A stretch of DNA of 16,620 bases from Spirogloea muscicola (Eukaryota > Streptophyta > Zygnematophyceae > Spirogloeales > Spirogloeaceae), in assembly GCA_009602725.1 (NCBI GenBank), contig WELB01000228.1, positions 104,501-121,120 on the forward strand, read 5' to 3'. Below, one piece after another: positions 7,647 through 16,528 of this stretch. Under the pieces are notes generated by a model, which was not told the DNA's origin, made no database searches, and worked only from the letters and a program-made list of their open reading frames with translations. Within the stretch, counting starts at the first letter, position 1; each line of letters begins with the position of its first letter. The translations under genes and the position numbers were made by a program.

Positions 7647-8810
7647 ACCATGTTCACCAGGCACGTATGCGAGCGAGAAGTTGTACGACCCAATTGGCTT
7701 CCGAGGAGCCCGGCAATGCCTGCCATGCCCCGTAGGCACCTCCACGCCAGTGCCTGGCCAAGCGACGTGCTTCAAGTGCCCGCCAGGCTACGTGAAGAAG
7801 ACTGCTACATCCTCGCTGTGTGAACCCTGCCCGGCTGGCACGACCTCCGGCGAGGATCCCGACGGCAACATTGTCTGTGCCAGATGTGGTGATCATTCAT
7901 TTGCACCCCATCCAGGCAGCAGCTCTTGCATGTTTTGCTCTGGAAAGATCTCCGACGACCACACAAATTGCTACTATGTGGAAAGTGGAAAGCCTCCCCA
8001 TGCGGACTCGCATCTTACCCCGCCTCCCGACTTTTTCCTCTGCCTTCACAGCCATCGCCTCCTTTCAACAGAGTCTATTTTGCTCTGCCTTGAAGGCAAG
8101 TAGAATGGCTCAGATTGAGCTGGCAGCAGATCTGCTGCTACAGACGTTAATACTATTTGCTGCACATTGTGATCTTGTGAGCTCTTACTCGAGCACGCCG
8201 AGTGTTACTTGACATTTGTGTGTTCAAGTTGCAATTCCTGTGAAAGTTAAATCATACTGCCTCTTAAGCATGAAAAGCGAATGGCAGTTTGCAAGTACAT
8301 AGGTGCAATCAACCCTTTTCAGAGTTAAGGATGTTACAGTGCAAACGTTGTCCAATGAATCGAAGATTGCAATGAATATCTGCTTGCAATTTGCAATCTG
8401 CAATGAAGTGCTACTTCTCGTCAGCCTCTTGGTGCAGGCAATTGAATATATGCAAAACCTAGGACCCCTGACGGTCCTCCCATTCTCGTCAACGAGTACA
8501 GTCAGGAGGCGAGACCCCAGTGCAATGAGACAATCATACTGCTCACTCCTCACTTTCTTGCAGTGGCTGCTTTGCTTGTAGTTATACCTACCTGCTTGTG
8601 ATTGCAAAGCCCGACAAAGACTGGTCTTTGTTCGTCTTCTTAGCAGGAAGCCTCCTCCTGCTAATCATTGCGCGGCTATCAGTCTATTGAGCAGAACTGC
8701 GGCGGATCCGCTCTCAACCCCATGTAATCACGGCGGTGACCCCGGCGTAACTGAGCGATAGCGTGGTGAACCTGTTCCCTGCACAGCAGATGTCAGCCGC
8801 CTATCTCAAT
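7647..8810 (+). pseudogene. Copy B of the receptor-type gene, 5'-truncated
   Basis: Starts abruptly at TTCACCAGGCACGTATG, equivalent to codon 195-200 of the gene at 3917, so the signal peptide and first modules are missing. The ectodomain end is well kept (GTSTPVPGQATCFKCPPGYV; VCARCGDHSFAPHPGSSSC). Exon 2 equivalent is 8052-8113 after CTTCACAG, but the donor that reads CAG/GTTAAA in copy A is CAG/ATTGAG here. The exon-3 block has a stop in the copy A frame. The membrane block contains YLLVIAKPDKDW and LLLLIIARLSVY but is frameshifted by a 7-nt gap relative to copy C. The last short exon keeps a perfect GTAAGT donor at 8811. It is a pseudogene, and the best witness of the ancestral hydrophobic exon. 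Confidence 0.8.
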
Positions 8811-9437
8811 GTAAGTAGATGCAGCCTCGACAACGACGACTGATCAGACAATCAGTTATTCACTCACAAAGTAACGACAATGATGGCGATTGCATCTCGG
8901 ATGGTGCCCAGTCATAAGATTCATGAGGGAGGCATAAGATTCACGAGGGACGGGAGGCAGGTGAAGCGCAATAAGAAATGGACCGAGACAAGACTCAGGA
9001 GTCAAATTTATGAGGCCCAGAGAGAGAAGCAAAGCCCTGCTGCTGCCTGCTGCCGCAGCCCGTCACTGCAGCCGTGCTGCATCCTGCTGTGCAGCCCCTC
9101 GCCGCAGTGACTCTCCGTAAGTACTGTGGCTGCGCCCCAAGTGGGGACAGCTGCTGACTTATGATCCTCAGGTAGAGTCACCGCCTGCTGGCGGTACCTC
9201 TGTGTAAGACTTCCACTGCGCTGTGTGTGTTGGCGCTTTATCGTGCAGACGGATATGCTCCTGTAACCTCCTATAAGCAGAACCAAGCAGGACGCTCTGA
9301 TCCTGACTGTGTGTACCGGGGGGATCAATTGCTAAGTGGCCGAGCACATCGCTGGTGATATTATAGACGTAATTGGAAACTGCACGGAGTACGCGCGCTG
9401 ATCGAGTCTGACCGTGATCCTTATTTGAAGGGTCAAA
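8257..9437 (+). repeat. Right arm of the inverted duplication
   Basis: Collinear with the reverse complement of 6482-7645, from the intron before the exon-3 block, through the membrane block, the short GTAAGT exon and the CTG-rich block (8930-9310), to the region corresponding to HIAGEIVDG (about 9340-9437). There this arm lacks one base and loses the frame. Homology stops near TTGAAGGGTCAAA in both arms. Confidence 0.85.
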
Positions 9438-10305
9438 GAATCTGCAGATTGAAGGCCGAATCCACATTGCAGGAGAATTCAGTATTATCACCAAAATCTG
9501 CACGAAATGGCAAGCACTTGCTTTAGCGAATTGATGATGTGGCACGTGCACTACTACATGGAGCACTGCAAGGATGGAACATTGATGGGACGAAGGCAAT
9601 TGGAGTGTTTTGCGTTGCTGTAATTCATCTCCTCCCTTGCTTGCCTTCCTCCTTACTGCATTGTCGTTTACCTTTGTTTACCATGACTGATCAGGGGCCT
9701 CTTGCTCCATATGGCCGTTTCTTGGTCTCGCCACTGGCCCGTGACTAGTACACCTCTAGGGAATCTCTCTTGCACAAGTTGGTGGGGAACTGGGCCTGGC
9801 AATGGCAAGGGCAAGACAACCGGCCAAGGGTGCCGTGCTGCTAGACGGTCTTAGACTTGCAGTGGGGCTCTTTACTAATGATCAACATGTATAAGAATCA
9901 ACAGATTGCGAGCCCCAAACAGTGTTGGTAGCGCTGCATGACTCCGTACTCAGCTGCAAGCAAGCTCCCTGATTATCTCCTAGTTGATATGTCGTCACGG
10001 AAGGGCACCACCAGGAGTGGAGCCTGCGGCTTAAACTGACTCAACACGGGGAAACTTACCAGGTCCAGACATAGTGAAAATTGACACATGGAGAGCTCTT
10101 TCTTGCTTCTACGGGTGGTGGTGCATGGCCGTTCTTAGTTGGTGGAGTGATTTGTCTGGTCAATTTCGTTCACGAACGATACCTCAGCCTGCAGTGTACT
10201 TACACGAAGGTAAGAAAAACGAATGACTGAACAAAAGGGGGGAAAAAAGTAGCCGTCAACCTCGTGACGCGCGGTACACTCCATGTACAGCACCTCTATC
10301 CTTAA
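9438..10305. other. Unassigned sequence, no gene recognised
   Basis: No homology to the other blocks, no recognisable protein motif and no long open frame. A short frame at 9539-9748 (plus) overlaps the end of the duplication and has no family resemblance. It may be unique intergenic sequence or an old repeat with no second copy here. Confidence 0.5.
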
Positions 10306-10870
10306 TGTCCCGTTCAGCAGCATGACTGTGCAGGTCCGGCGCGTGGCCAAACTGCTAGGTCCTGCTTGACAGGCTCGGTCCGAGTGGCCATACTGCTTGA
10401 ACTACCCTGCCGTCTCCCTCGTAAGGGCCCGCCCCTCACGGGTGGGTTGTACGGGCCAAACCCCATACACCTTGGAGGAGGGTGGCACGAGAGAGAGCAC
10501 TAAGTCTTTGGACAAGAGTGGACCTGGGAGGTGACTTACTAGTGACGCCCAGAGCAGGAGCAGCCTGCTGCTGCTTACGTAGTGGCTGGGAGAGGCCAGC
10601 CCAAAAAAATGGACAAGGTCTGAGCCGGAGTGCTAAGGACTGAGACAGCAGCAAGCGGACTCTCAGTAACCTCTAGTCAGTAGTTGCAAGTCTGAATAGC
10701 TAGCAGGCGGAAAGACGTCGCCCTGACGGAAGCCGGAGGCCGCCGCCAAACTGCTTCTTGCTGTCGCAGACCGCGGCTGCGCCTCCTGAAGACCTGCTGT
10801 GGAGTGCGTGGCTGCATCAAGCTTGAAGTACGTTTGCATACAATTTGGGCAGGGAGAGGCGGGGTGGAGT
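10306..10870 (+). repeat. Repeat R2, interrupted by element S
   Basis: Second copy of R1. Homology runs 10306-10575, breaks for 175 bp, and resumes at 10751 with CTGCTTCTTGCTGTCGCAGACC, which matches R1 from 6017. It continues through GGAGTGCGTGGCTGCATCAAG and fades at about 10840-10870. Small deletions relative to R1 occur near 10410 and 10505. Confidence 0.8.
10576..10750 (-). mobile_element. Element S inserted in R2 (175 bp)
   Basis: Boundaries come from comparison with uninterrupted R1. On the plus strand the insert starts TACGTAGTGGCTGGGAGAGG and ends GGAGGCCGCCGCCAAA. Reversed, it shows the S block order: CCTCCGGCTTCCGTCAGGG, the CTAGCTATTCAGACTTGC middle block, CAGACCTTGTCCATT, then the GGGCTGGCCTC core. 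The flanks CTGCTGCT (10568-10575) and CTGCTTCT (10751-10758) resemble an 8-bp target duplication, but lie in CTG-rich sequence. No terminal inverted repeats or poly-A tail are seen and nothing is encoded, so the element would be non-autonomous. Confidence 0.7.
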
Positions 10871-11195
10871 GGGGCTTACTTGCTGCCCTGCCGTTTCTTG
10901 TCGCTGCCTTATTCACCCGACTCCCCGCAGCGGGCAATACGCACAGAGAGCGGCCCGGTCGCGCACGGCGAGGTGCCACTTGGCGGGCGGTGCGGGGCCG
11001 ACTTCAGGCCAGCCTCGGAGAGCTGGCCAGAAGCTGCGACGAGAATGATTGAGGAGAGGAAAATGATTTGTGTTGAGTAATGGAGGGCCTGAGTGGCCAA
11101 GTACTAAGGCGAGCACATTGACAGATGTACATCAAGGGAGGAGACGAGAGAGAGAGTAAGAAGCAGCTCTTCCGGAAAGAAGAAGCGGAAGGTCC
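10871..11195. other. Unassigned GC-rich then purine-rich sequence
   Basis: No gene recognised. The left part (to about 11040) is GC-rich with short overlapping frames on both strands and no motif. The right part (11120-11210) is rich in GA and AAG triplets, giving lysine- and glutamate-rich frames typical of low-complexity DNA. Confidence 0.45.
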
Positions 11196-11400
11196 AAAGA
11201 AGAAGAAGAAGGACGCTTCCAGGAGAGGGCGGTGGCTGTTAAGGGCCGATGAGCGCCAAAACCACAGCTATGCAAGAGACCATGAAAAAAATGACAAGGT
11301 CCGAAGAGAGGGAAAGTGATTCTTCCAGGAGAGGGCGATGGCTTGTCATTGGCCAGCCCAGAAGAAGGATGAACAAAGTTCGAAGTCCGAAACTACTTGT
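11196..11400 (-). repeat. Element S, two minus-strand partial copies
   Basis: The phrase CTTCCAGGAGAGGGCGRTGGCT occurs at about 11217 and 11322, followed in the second copy by TTGGCCAGCCCAGAAGAAGGATGAACAAAGTTCGAAG. Its complement matches the plus core at 891-924 (GGGCTGGCC, AGCCATCGCCCTCT). The copies are about 105 bp apart and lie in AAG-rich sequence. Confidence 0.6.
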
Positions 11401-11409
11401 GTGGAGCCG

Positions 11410-11700
11410 GTGTTGTCGCCGGCTTCAGACCTTGTACATTCCCTTGGGCTGGCTCACAGCCATTATTGTAATCTGGAAGAGCTGTTTCTTATTGCAGCCA
11501 TCGCCCCCTTGGGATGAGCTCGCTCTCTGAGTTTTCTCAATGAGAAACAGCCCTTACAATATAAGGCAAAGGCTGTGAGAGGCCAGCCCAAAGACGAAGA
11601 AGAAGCCCAAAGGACTGTACAAGGATAAGAATGGACATGGTCCAAAACGAGGGAGAAGGGGCCGAAGGGTCAGAAGGGGCTGGGAAGCCACTTCGGCGCT
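11410..11700. repeat. Element S copies in inverted pair
   Basis: A plus copy (ACCTTGTACATTCCC, GGGCTGGCTCACAGCC, ATCTGGAAGAGCTGTTTCT; 11429-11490, with a further CAGCCATCGCCCCCTTGGGA at 11496) faces a minus copy (AGAAACAGCCCTTACAATAT, GGCTGTGAGAGGCCAGCCC, ACTGTACAAGG; 11541-11627). The two could fold into a long imperfect hairpin. Between them GTTTTCTCAATGAGAAAC (11531-11548) is itself palindromic. A GAGGGAGAAGGGGCCGAAGGG block extends the minus copy to about 11690. Confidence 0.65.
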
Positions 11701-11854
11701 GAAGCGCTGAACCGCCGCCGGCGGGCTAAGGGCGGTCCCCAGCAACACTGACCATTCAGATGGGTAGAGGCAAATGAGCCTGGCGGCCTACCCCAACACA
11801 AGCAAAGTTAGTATCTGCCTGCCCAAGTTTTGAAGGAAAGGAAGGCCAGGGCCG
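11701..11854. other. Possible left part of the minus S copy
   Basis: A short unassigned stretch. CGCCGCCGGCGGGCTAAGGG at about 11711 and ACCATTCAGATGGGTAG near 11750 recall, weakly, the middle blocks of the longer minus copies. No gene is seen. Confidence 0.3.
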
Positions 11855-12000
11855 AGCACTCCTCTCGGCCACTCACAGCCATCGCCCTCTACTGCAAGAG
11901 TTTTTCTTACGGCTGAGTGACTCGAGCTTCTTGAATCCTTGGTATCTGATCATTAGTCTGTCCTTTCACAGTCATTGCCGCCTGTTGGAGTGATTTCTCG
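11855..12000 (+). repeat. Element S core copies
   Basis: GGCCACTCACAGCCATCGCC (11869-11888) continues CTCTACTGCAAGAGTTTTTC. This is the copy most like exon 2 of the receptor-type gene (4894-4930). A second weak core, CTTTCACAGTCATTGCCGCC, is at 11963-11982. Confidence 0.6.
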
Positions 12001-12210
12001 TTCTCGGCACAGCCTCTCTGCTTTGACAGATTCCCAGACCTGGGTTACGTCGCCGCCAAAGTCGTTGCCGCTGTTGCTGCTGCATCAGCTGGCGTCTCGC
12101 TATTTTCGAGCGGTGCCAAGAGGGCGGCGCAGGCGAGATACCAGGCTGACACACCGTTAAGGTGCCTTACTCTGAGGAAACTTCACAGGAGGTCATTCAA
12201 CACTGGGTCA

Positions 12211-12385
12211 CGCTTGCTGCTTCTGGGCTCTGTCGTGATGATACTTTTCCGGATGCAAGCTACTCTGACTTGCGGGTGCTGAGGAGCCTACTCTTAGTAG
12301 CACTGTCTAGCCCCTTCATACCTTGTACATTCTTCTTTGGGCTGGCCTTTCAAAGCCTTCCACCCCTTTTGAAAAGATACTCTTG
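12211..12385 (+). repeat. Element S, near full-length plus copy
   Basis: The block order matches the insert at 10576-10750 reversed and the copy at 414-600: GCTTCTGGGCTCTGTCGTGA, ATACTTTTCCGGATGC, CTACTCTGACTTGCGGGTGC, TGAGGAGCCTACT, GCCCCTTCATACCTTGTAC, GGGCTGGCCTTTCAAAGCC, ending CACCCCTTTTGAAAAGA. Length is about 175 bp, agreeing with the insert. Confidence 0.7.
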
Positions 12386-12865
12386 AAGCACGCTCATAAG
12401 CTTTCTGGTCTACTTCACGGGCTGCTTTAGCGGCGCCGGTCATATGGGCAGATAGGGTATACTCCCTAAGCAAAGCTGGGTCAGATGCACCGTGCCCTCA
12501 ACTCCCTACTCACCAGATCAAAGGGTAGGCGCAAACAAGAGTCAAAACAGGAGTCAAAACAGGAGTCCTGCGTTACACGTCCAAATGTGCAGCCACCATC
12601 ATCAGCATCATCATCAGCATCATAATCAGACACAAGCCAACTACTGCCTGTAGCGCAATACCCTATGGGACTGCCCCTTGACAACTGCAGATCATGCACC
12701 AATGTACAATTGGACTGACTTAGCGAGCACAAACGCTTCCAAATCCAAGTAGGAAGAAGAACTGTTGGCCGCTTTTATTTGCGTCTCTTACTTTGTTACA
12801 CTTGTCGCAGAGCTACTTCCATGGCCTGCTTCCATAGCAGTAGTGCCTACACCCCATCTTGACGT
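12386..12865. other. Unassigned stretch with small tandem repeats
   Basis: No gene recognised. The 12-bp unit GAGTCAAAACAG is repeated at 12539-12550 and 12551-12562 with a partial third copy. An imperfect ATC/CAT triplet run lies at 12597-12629. A minus-strand frame across these repeats encodes aspartate- and cysteine-containing repeats and lacks an ATG start, so it is not called. Confidence 0.6.
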
Positions 12866-13123
12866 TCACAGCATGTAAGCGCTGGTACACAGACTGGGCT
12901 TGTACGAGAGCCTCATTGCAGCCATTGGAAGCGCTTGGCGTAAGGCTTGAGTACGGCTGGCATACCTATGTTGTTGAAAGTAAATATACAATAAGCCGAC
13001 GTGTTTAGCTGCGTGACCATCTGATGTAACCTCGTGGGCCGTTGCCTCCCCTGTATAAGGGGTGCCCTGGCACATCGAGCTGATTTTGAAGGCGACCGCG
13101 TTGCTCTGGTGCACCTTGGCCAT
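12866..13123 (-). CDS. Hypothetical short open frame, 85 aa
   Basis: An ATG at 13123 (minus) opens 85 codons, ending at 12866. The product begins MAKVHQSNAVAFKISSMCQG and has no recognisable domain, signal peptide or membrane segment. It lies between repeat-rich sequence and the low-complexity direct repeats near 13157, with no homologue in the window. It could be a chance frame, an exon of an unseen gene or transposon debris. Low confidence. Confidence 0.15.
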   Translation of the reverse strand: MAKVHQSNAVAFKISSMCQGTPYTGEATAHEVTSDGHAAKHVGLLYIYFQQHRYASRTQALRQALPMAAMRLSYKPSLCTSAYML

Positions 13124-13151
13124 TGCTGCCACTCATCAAGGGTGCGGCTTT

Positions 13152-13250
13152 TTACGGCCAGGCGAAGCCTATGCTAGTCCGGCCTCAGTGTGCAGCCAAG
13201 CGGAGCTGTGCTAGTCAGGCGGCCAGGCAAAGCTTTATGCTACTCTAGAC
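13152..13250 (+). repeat. Short degenerate direct repeats
   Basis: Three related units lie close together: CGGCCAGGCGAAGCCTATGC followed by TAGTC at about 13156, CAGCCAAGCGGAGCTGTGC followed by TAGTCAG at 13194, and CGGCCAGGCAAAGCTTTATGC followed by TACTC at 13218. They are 24-38 bp apart. No known family. Confidence 0.5.
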
Positions 13251-13269
13251 TTTGTGTGCTACCAGATTC

Positions 13270-13823
13270 CCGGTGTCACCATGAGCAGATGTGCGTGTGT
13301 GCCGCCGAGATGAGAGCAATCTGCTGGACCTTTGGAGAAGGGCAACCGCCCAAAAGAGACCTCTTAGTGGAGAGGAGGAGCTGAGACTCTTGGACTCGAT
13401 AGACAGGAGCAGGAGCAGGAGCAGCAACATCAAGAAAATTCTCAAACATATGGAGCAGGCAAGGCAGCAGCGGCATAGCGCAATGGTGGGCAAGCTATGC
13501 TGTGTGGCACAATCTGGAAATTAATGATTGAATACAGACGCTCTCAAGAGAAAGCTGAGAGTACGGCTAAGAAGGAAAGTCAAGTCATGAGGACTCTGCA
13601 AGCTCTGCTGCATTTGGCATCCTTTTACCACAAATTGTGCCAACAGTGCAAGCATGTGTGCAATCTGAAGGTCAAGAGCATCAATAACGTTAGCGTTCTG
13701 CGATCCCTTGCTGACTGCTCTACGAGCTTGAGATACGTGCAGCAACCGACTTGTGATGCTGGCAAATTTGATGTGCACACCATGCCCCAGCAACTGGGAA
13801 TTTGCAGCTGGCTATACATATAA
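13270..13823 (+). other. Unassigned region with two overlapping open frames (possible exons)
   Basis: 13291-13524 is open and encodes a charged, helix-prone peptide (LLDLWRRATAQKRPLSGEEE, then arginine/serine-rich and KKILKHMEQARQQ). It has no in-frame ATG at its start. 13497-13823 opens with ATG and encodes 108 aa with MIEYRRSQEKAESTAKKES. The frames overlap by 28 bp. They could be neighbouring exons of one gene or chance frames. The SGEEELRLLD stretch faintly recalls the start of sigma-70-type proteins, but nothing else supports that. Confidence 0.2.
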
Positions 13824-13958
13824 AAATAGCATCTGATTGAAGGAAACTGTCATGGAGTGAACAAAGGATGAAAGCATTGGCATGCACATATTTAGGAACA
13901 AGTTTCTACCAAGCTTGCTCCACCTTGTCATCAGCATCGAGCACTAGGACAACCACAG

Positions 13959-16391
13959 TCAGCGGTTTCCTGCCAAACCCTGGTTAGGTCCCGACTTGCG
14001 GTTCCACGACAGGTAGTTGACGTCGCCCAGTTGCCTGGTGAAGCAAGCATGCATCGAGTGTCATTGTCCAATCACTACCTCTCTTTCATCAGCTTTTCAG
14101 GTTTCAGTCATTGCACAACAGGGTCGTTCTTCGTTTGACAGGTGGCTGCCTAAATGTGAGGCTTGCAAACAGCCAGGCAATGACCAAAAGCACGGCATTC
14201 ATTTCACTCAATGTACAGCCGTGCCAGTGCAAGGCCTCCAAACTCTCACCGTGGGCTGATCAGATGCAGTGCCAAGAACAGCAGCGCAAGTCCGATGCAG
14301 ATGGAGCCGACCGTGATGTACGCGATGCCCAGAAAGTCGTTCTTTCCGCCCAGCCAGCTGGCTGTGGAGAGCACTAGCTTCTTCTGACCGTTGAAACTGT
14401 GGGGGCCACCACTTTCAAAAGTCAACAGATTGATCGGGCGGGGCAACTTGATCTTCCTGCCCTGTGCCCTGGGGGTTATAAGTTTGCTTGTTATTTAAGA
14501 AATGTGTCTATCTGTGCAGACACCAACAGAAGGAGTAAGCATCACCTATAGGTGTTGTACTGATTGAGAATGTTGACGCTGATTTGAGTGCCAGCTGGCA
14601 ACTCCTCGTGGATCCGGCCCCAAAGCTTGCGGAAGGCCGGGAGCGCCGCTGTTCGCATCCACACAATGAGGTGTTCCTGGTGGTCCAGCTGCAGGGCAAA
14701 CCACAGACATGAAGTTGGCGGTGTCTGAATGCTCGACGACATAAGGTCATAGATGTCAAGATCATCAAGAGGTCCAGAGGAGCAGCACAATTGAAGCAAC
14801 GCTTTTTCCTCATCACACGACGTGTAGATAGAAATTCCCGCCAAGTATTTGCCAATTACCGGTACATCAGGCGCAAGGGTGCCGCCTCCTCGGAGGGCCG
14901 GGATGGTGTTGAAATTCTGAGGCTTGTCTGAGGAGAACTTGTCATCACGATCCGATTTCCAGGAGATGTAGCGCTCATCGATTGTCAGATTTCGGCCACC
15001 GATGCTGCCGCCCTCCATATCATTGAAGTCAGTGTCCTCATTGCAAATATAATGTTCATTTACATGCTAAGTTCCTGCCCCCAGTATTACCCACCTGAAA
15101 GCATAGGTGTCATTGAAGTAGGACCACGCAGCAAGACCGCAGGGGTTGATGGGAAGCGTTTTGTCCTTTCCGAGATAATCCTCCGGCTTGCACGCCGACA
15201 GCGAAGGATTGTTGTCCCCGCGGAGCTGCGCATCGCTGCGGCTCTTTACATAGCGGCGGTGGTTCTGGTAGTAGTTGTTCAGCTGGTAGTACACATAGAT
15301 TGGCGGCTTCATGTTGTGTGGCGCCTGAGAGGTCGAGCAACGCAAGCTATGTGAAAGAATCAAATGGCAGTCAGTGCATATAATTTGGTTGGTTCGCGCT
15401 CAAAGACACAAGCCCACTTGAACATGGACGGCCCAGCCTCTGCTTCCGCCTCAATGAAACCCTTCAGAATTGACCTGGAGGACATCCAGCAACTCCTTGA
15501 TGTAGGAGTGCATAAGTATATCACCGATACAAAGTCCACCAAGAGCAGGCAGGCGCACTCCGACAAAGTAAGCCCTCAGGTGGACTGCGCCAAGTGTTCA
15601 TTGAGTTGACAGCCTCTGCAAATTGCTACTTGAGAGGGGATCAGAGAGGTCGCGATCTCAGGGAGAAGCGGTCAGACTTACGCGGAGGGTGATGGTGCAG
15701 TTCTTGTTGGTGGTAGCACTCTGCACGTATGCCTCGCGCTGATCGTTGGTGGTAGCGCTGGGGATGCACTCGTCCTCATACCGCTGCACAATCTCCACAA
15801 CCTTCGCAGCAGCGACGACACCCACAGCGAGGGAGGCGTGAGCAAGGCTCGACAGAGAAGGGGGAGGGACCGTGAATGTGGGGACAGGCCACTGAGGACC
15901 TGGACAGACGAGAGGTCCGGGGGCTGGGGCACGCACCCCGTTGGAGGCGGCAAGCGACGCGGCGCCGATGGGGATGAAGATGATGCCAACGATGAAGAAC
16001 GTCGCAATGACCTGCGAGGCGCGTGTGAGCAGACCGTGAGCTCACTGCCAGCTTGCTCTGGCGTGCTTCAGCGCATCACAGATCCACCGCAACCGCCGTC
16101 CTCGAGTCACTACAGCGAGCAGGCGGAGTGGCGGCAGGCGGAGAGGGTCGTGGGCGCCGTGGCGGCACTCACCCAGTTGGGCGTGAGAAGGGGCTTGCAG
16201 GCCGCGAGCTCCTGCTGGGTAAAGCGCGTGTCTGCAAGGCCGCGGCAGCCATAGATGAGGGGGGGATGGCATGGCCTGCTCCTCAGCGGCTTTTGGTGTC
16301 TAGGAGTATTGACCCTACTCCTTTTGATTGTCACCGCTCTTCTTGGTCGTGTAAGACCATGAGCGGGCTGGCCGTGCTTTTGCGCTTTGCT

Positions 16392-16427
<36 letters not shown>

Positions 16428-16528
16428 TGGGGCTCGCGCGGCCGGCGCTCACATTTGGGCTTCTTGGACTCGGGCTTGGGCGTCGCGCTCGTCAGGTTCT
16501 CCGACGGGCCCGCCATGTGGGACGCCAT
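13959..16528 (-). CDS. CDC50/ALIS family protein, P4-ATPase (lipid flippase) beta-subunit
   Basis: Nine exons, complement of join(13959..14034, 14250..14396, 14546..14688, 14860..15004, 15095..15324, 15682..15801, 15937..16011, 16173..16231, 16453..16528). All eight introns are GT-AG (90-357 bp) and the phases join to 356 aa, the usual family length. The start is the ATG in GCCGCCATGG at 16528. Landmarks: [20 protein letters not shown]1 at about 46-66 ([20 protein letters not shown]); ectodomain with [45 protein letters not shown] and [35 protein letters not shown]2 at about 304-328; tail QLGD.NYLSWNR. Cysteines 82, 105, 155 and 172 match the two conserved disulfides, and NCT (104), NDT (181) and NLT (192) are glycosylation sequons. 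The family pairs with P4-ATPases for ER exit and phospholipid flipping. Intron 5 has an alternative in-frame pair of sites. No defect is seen. Confidence 0.95.
16395..16426. repeat. (CGG)n trinucleotide repeat in intron 1 of the CDC50 gene
   Basis: An uninterrupted CGG repeat of about 10.7 units lies in the proposed first intron, 26 bp from the donor at 16452/16451. If the intron were retained it would read as a long arginine run. It is a likely length-variable site. Confidence 0.9.

Noticed and set aside
8224-8607. 127-codon minus-strand open frame with a relative at 7534-7640 (plus)
   Set aside because: The two match because they are in opposite arms of the inverted duplication; the sense direction of the gene family is the other strand, and the frame covers intron sequence.
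10576-10750. Element S as a TIR-bearing MITE
   Set aside because: The ends TACGTAGTGGC and the complement of the right end (TTTGGCGGCGG) are not inverted repeats of each other.
11125-11330. Lysine-rich nuclear-protein-like open frame
   Set aside because: The frame results from AAG/GA-rich low-complexity sequence within S copies.
13291-13524. Possible plastid sigma-factor fragment (SGEEELRLLD stretch)
   Set aside because: The resemblance is confined to about 20 residues; no region 2 or region 4 helices are found nearby and there is no ATG. Kept only as an unassigned open frame.
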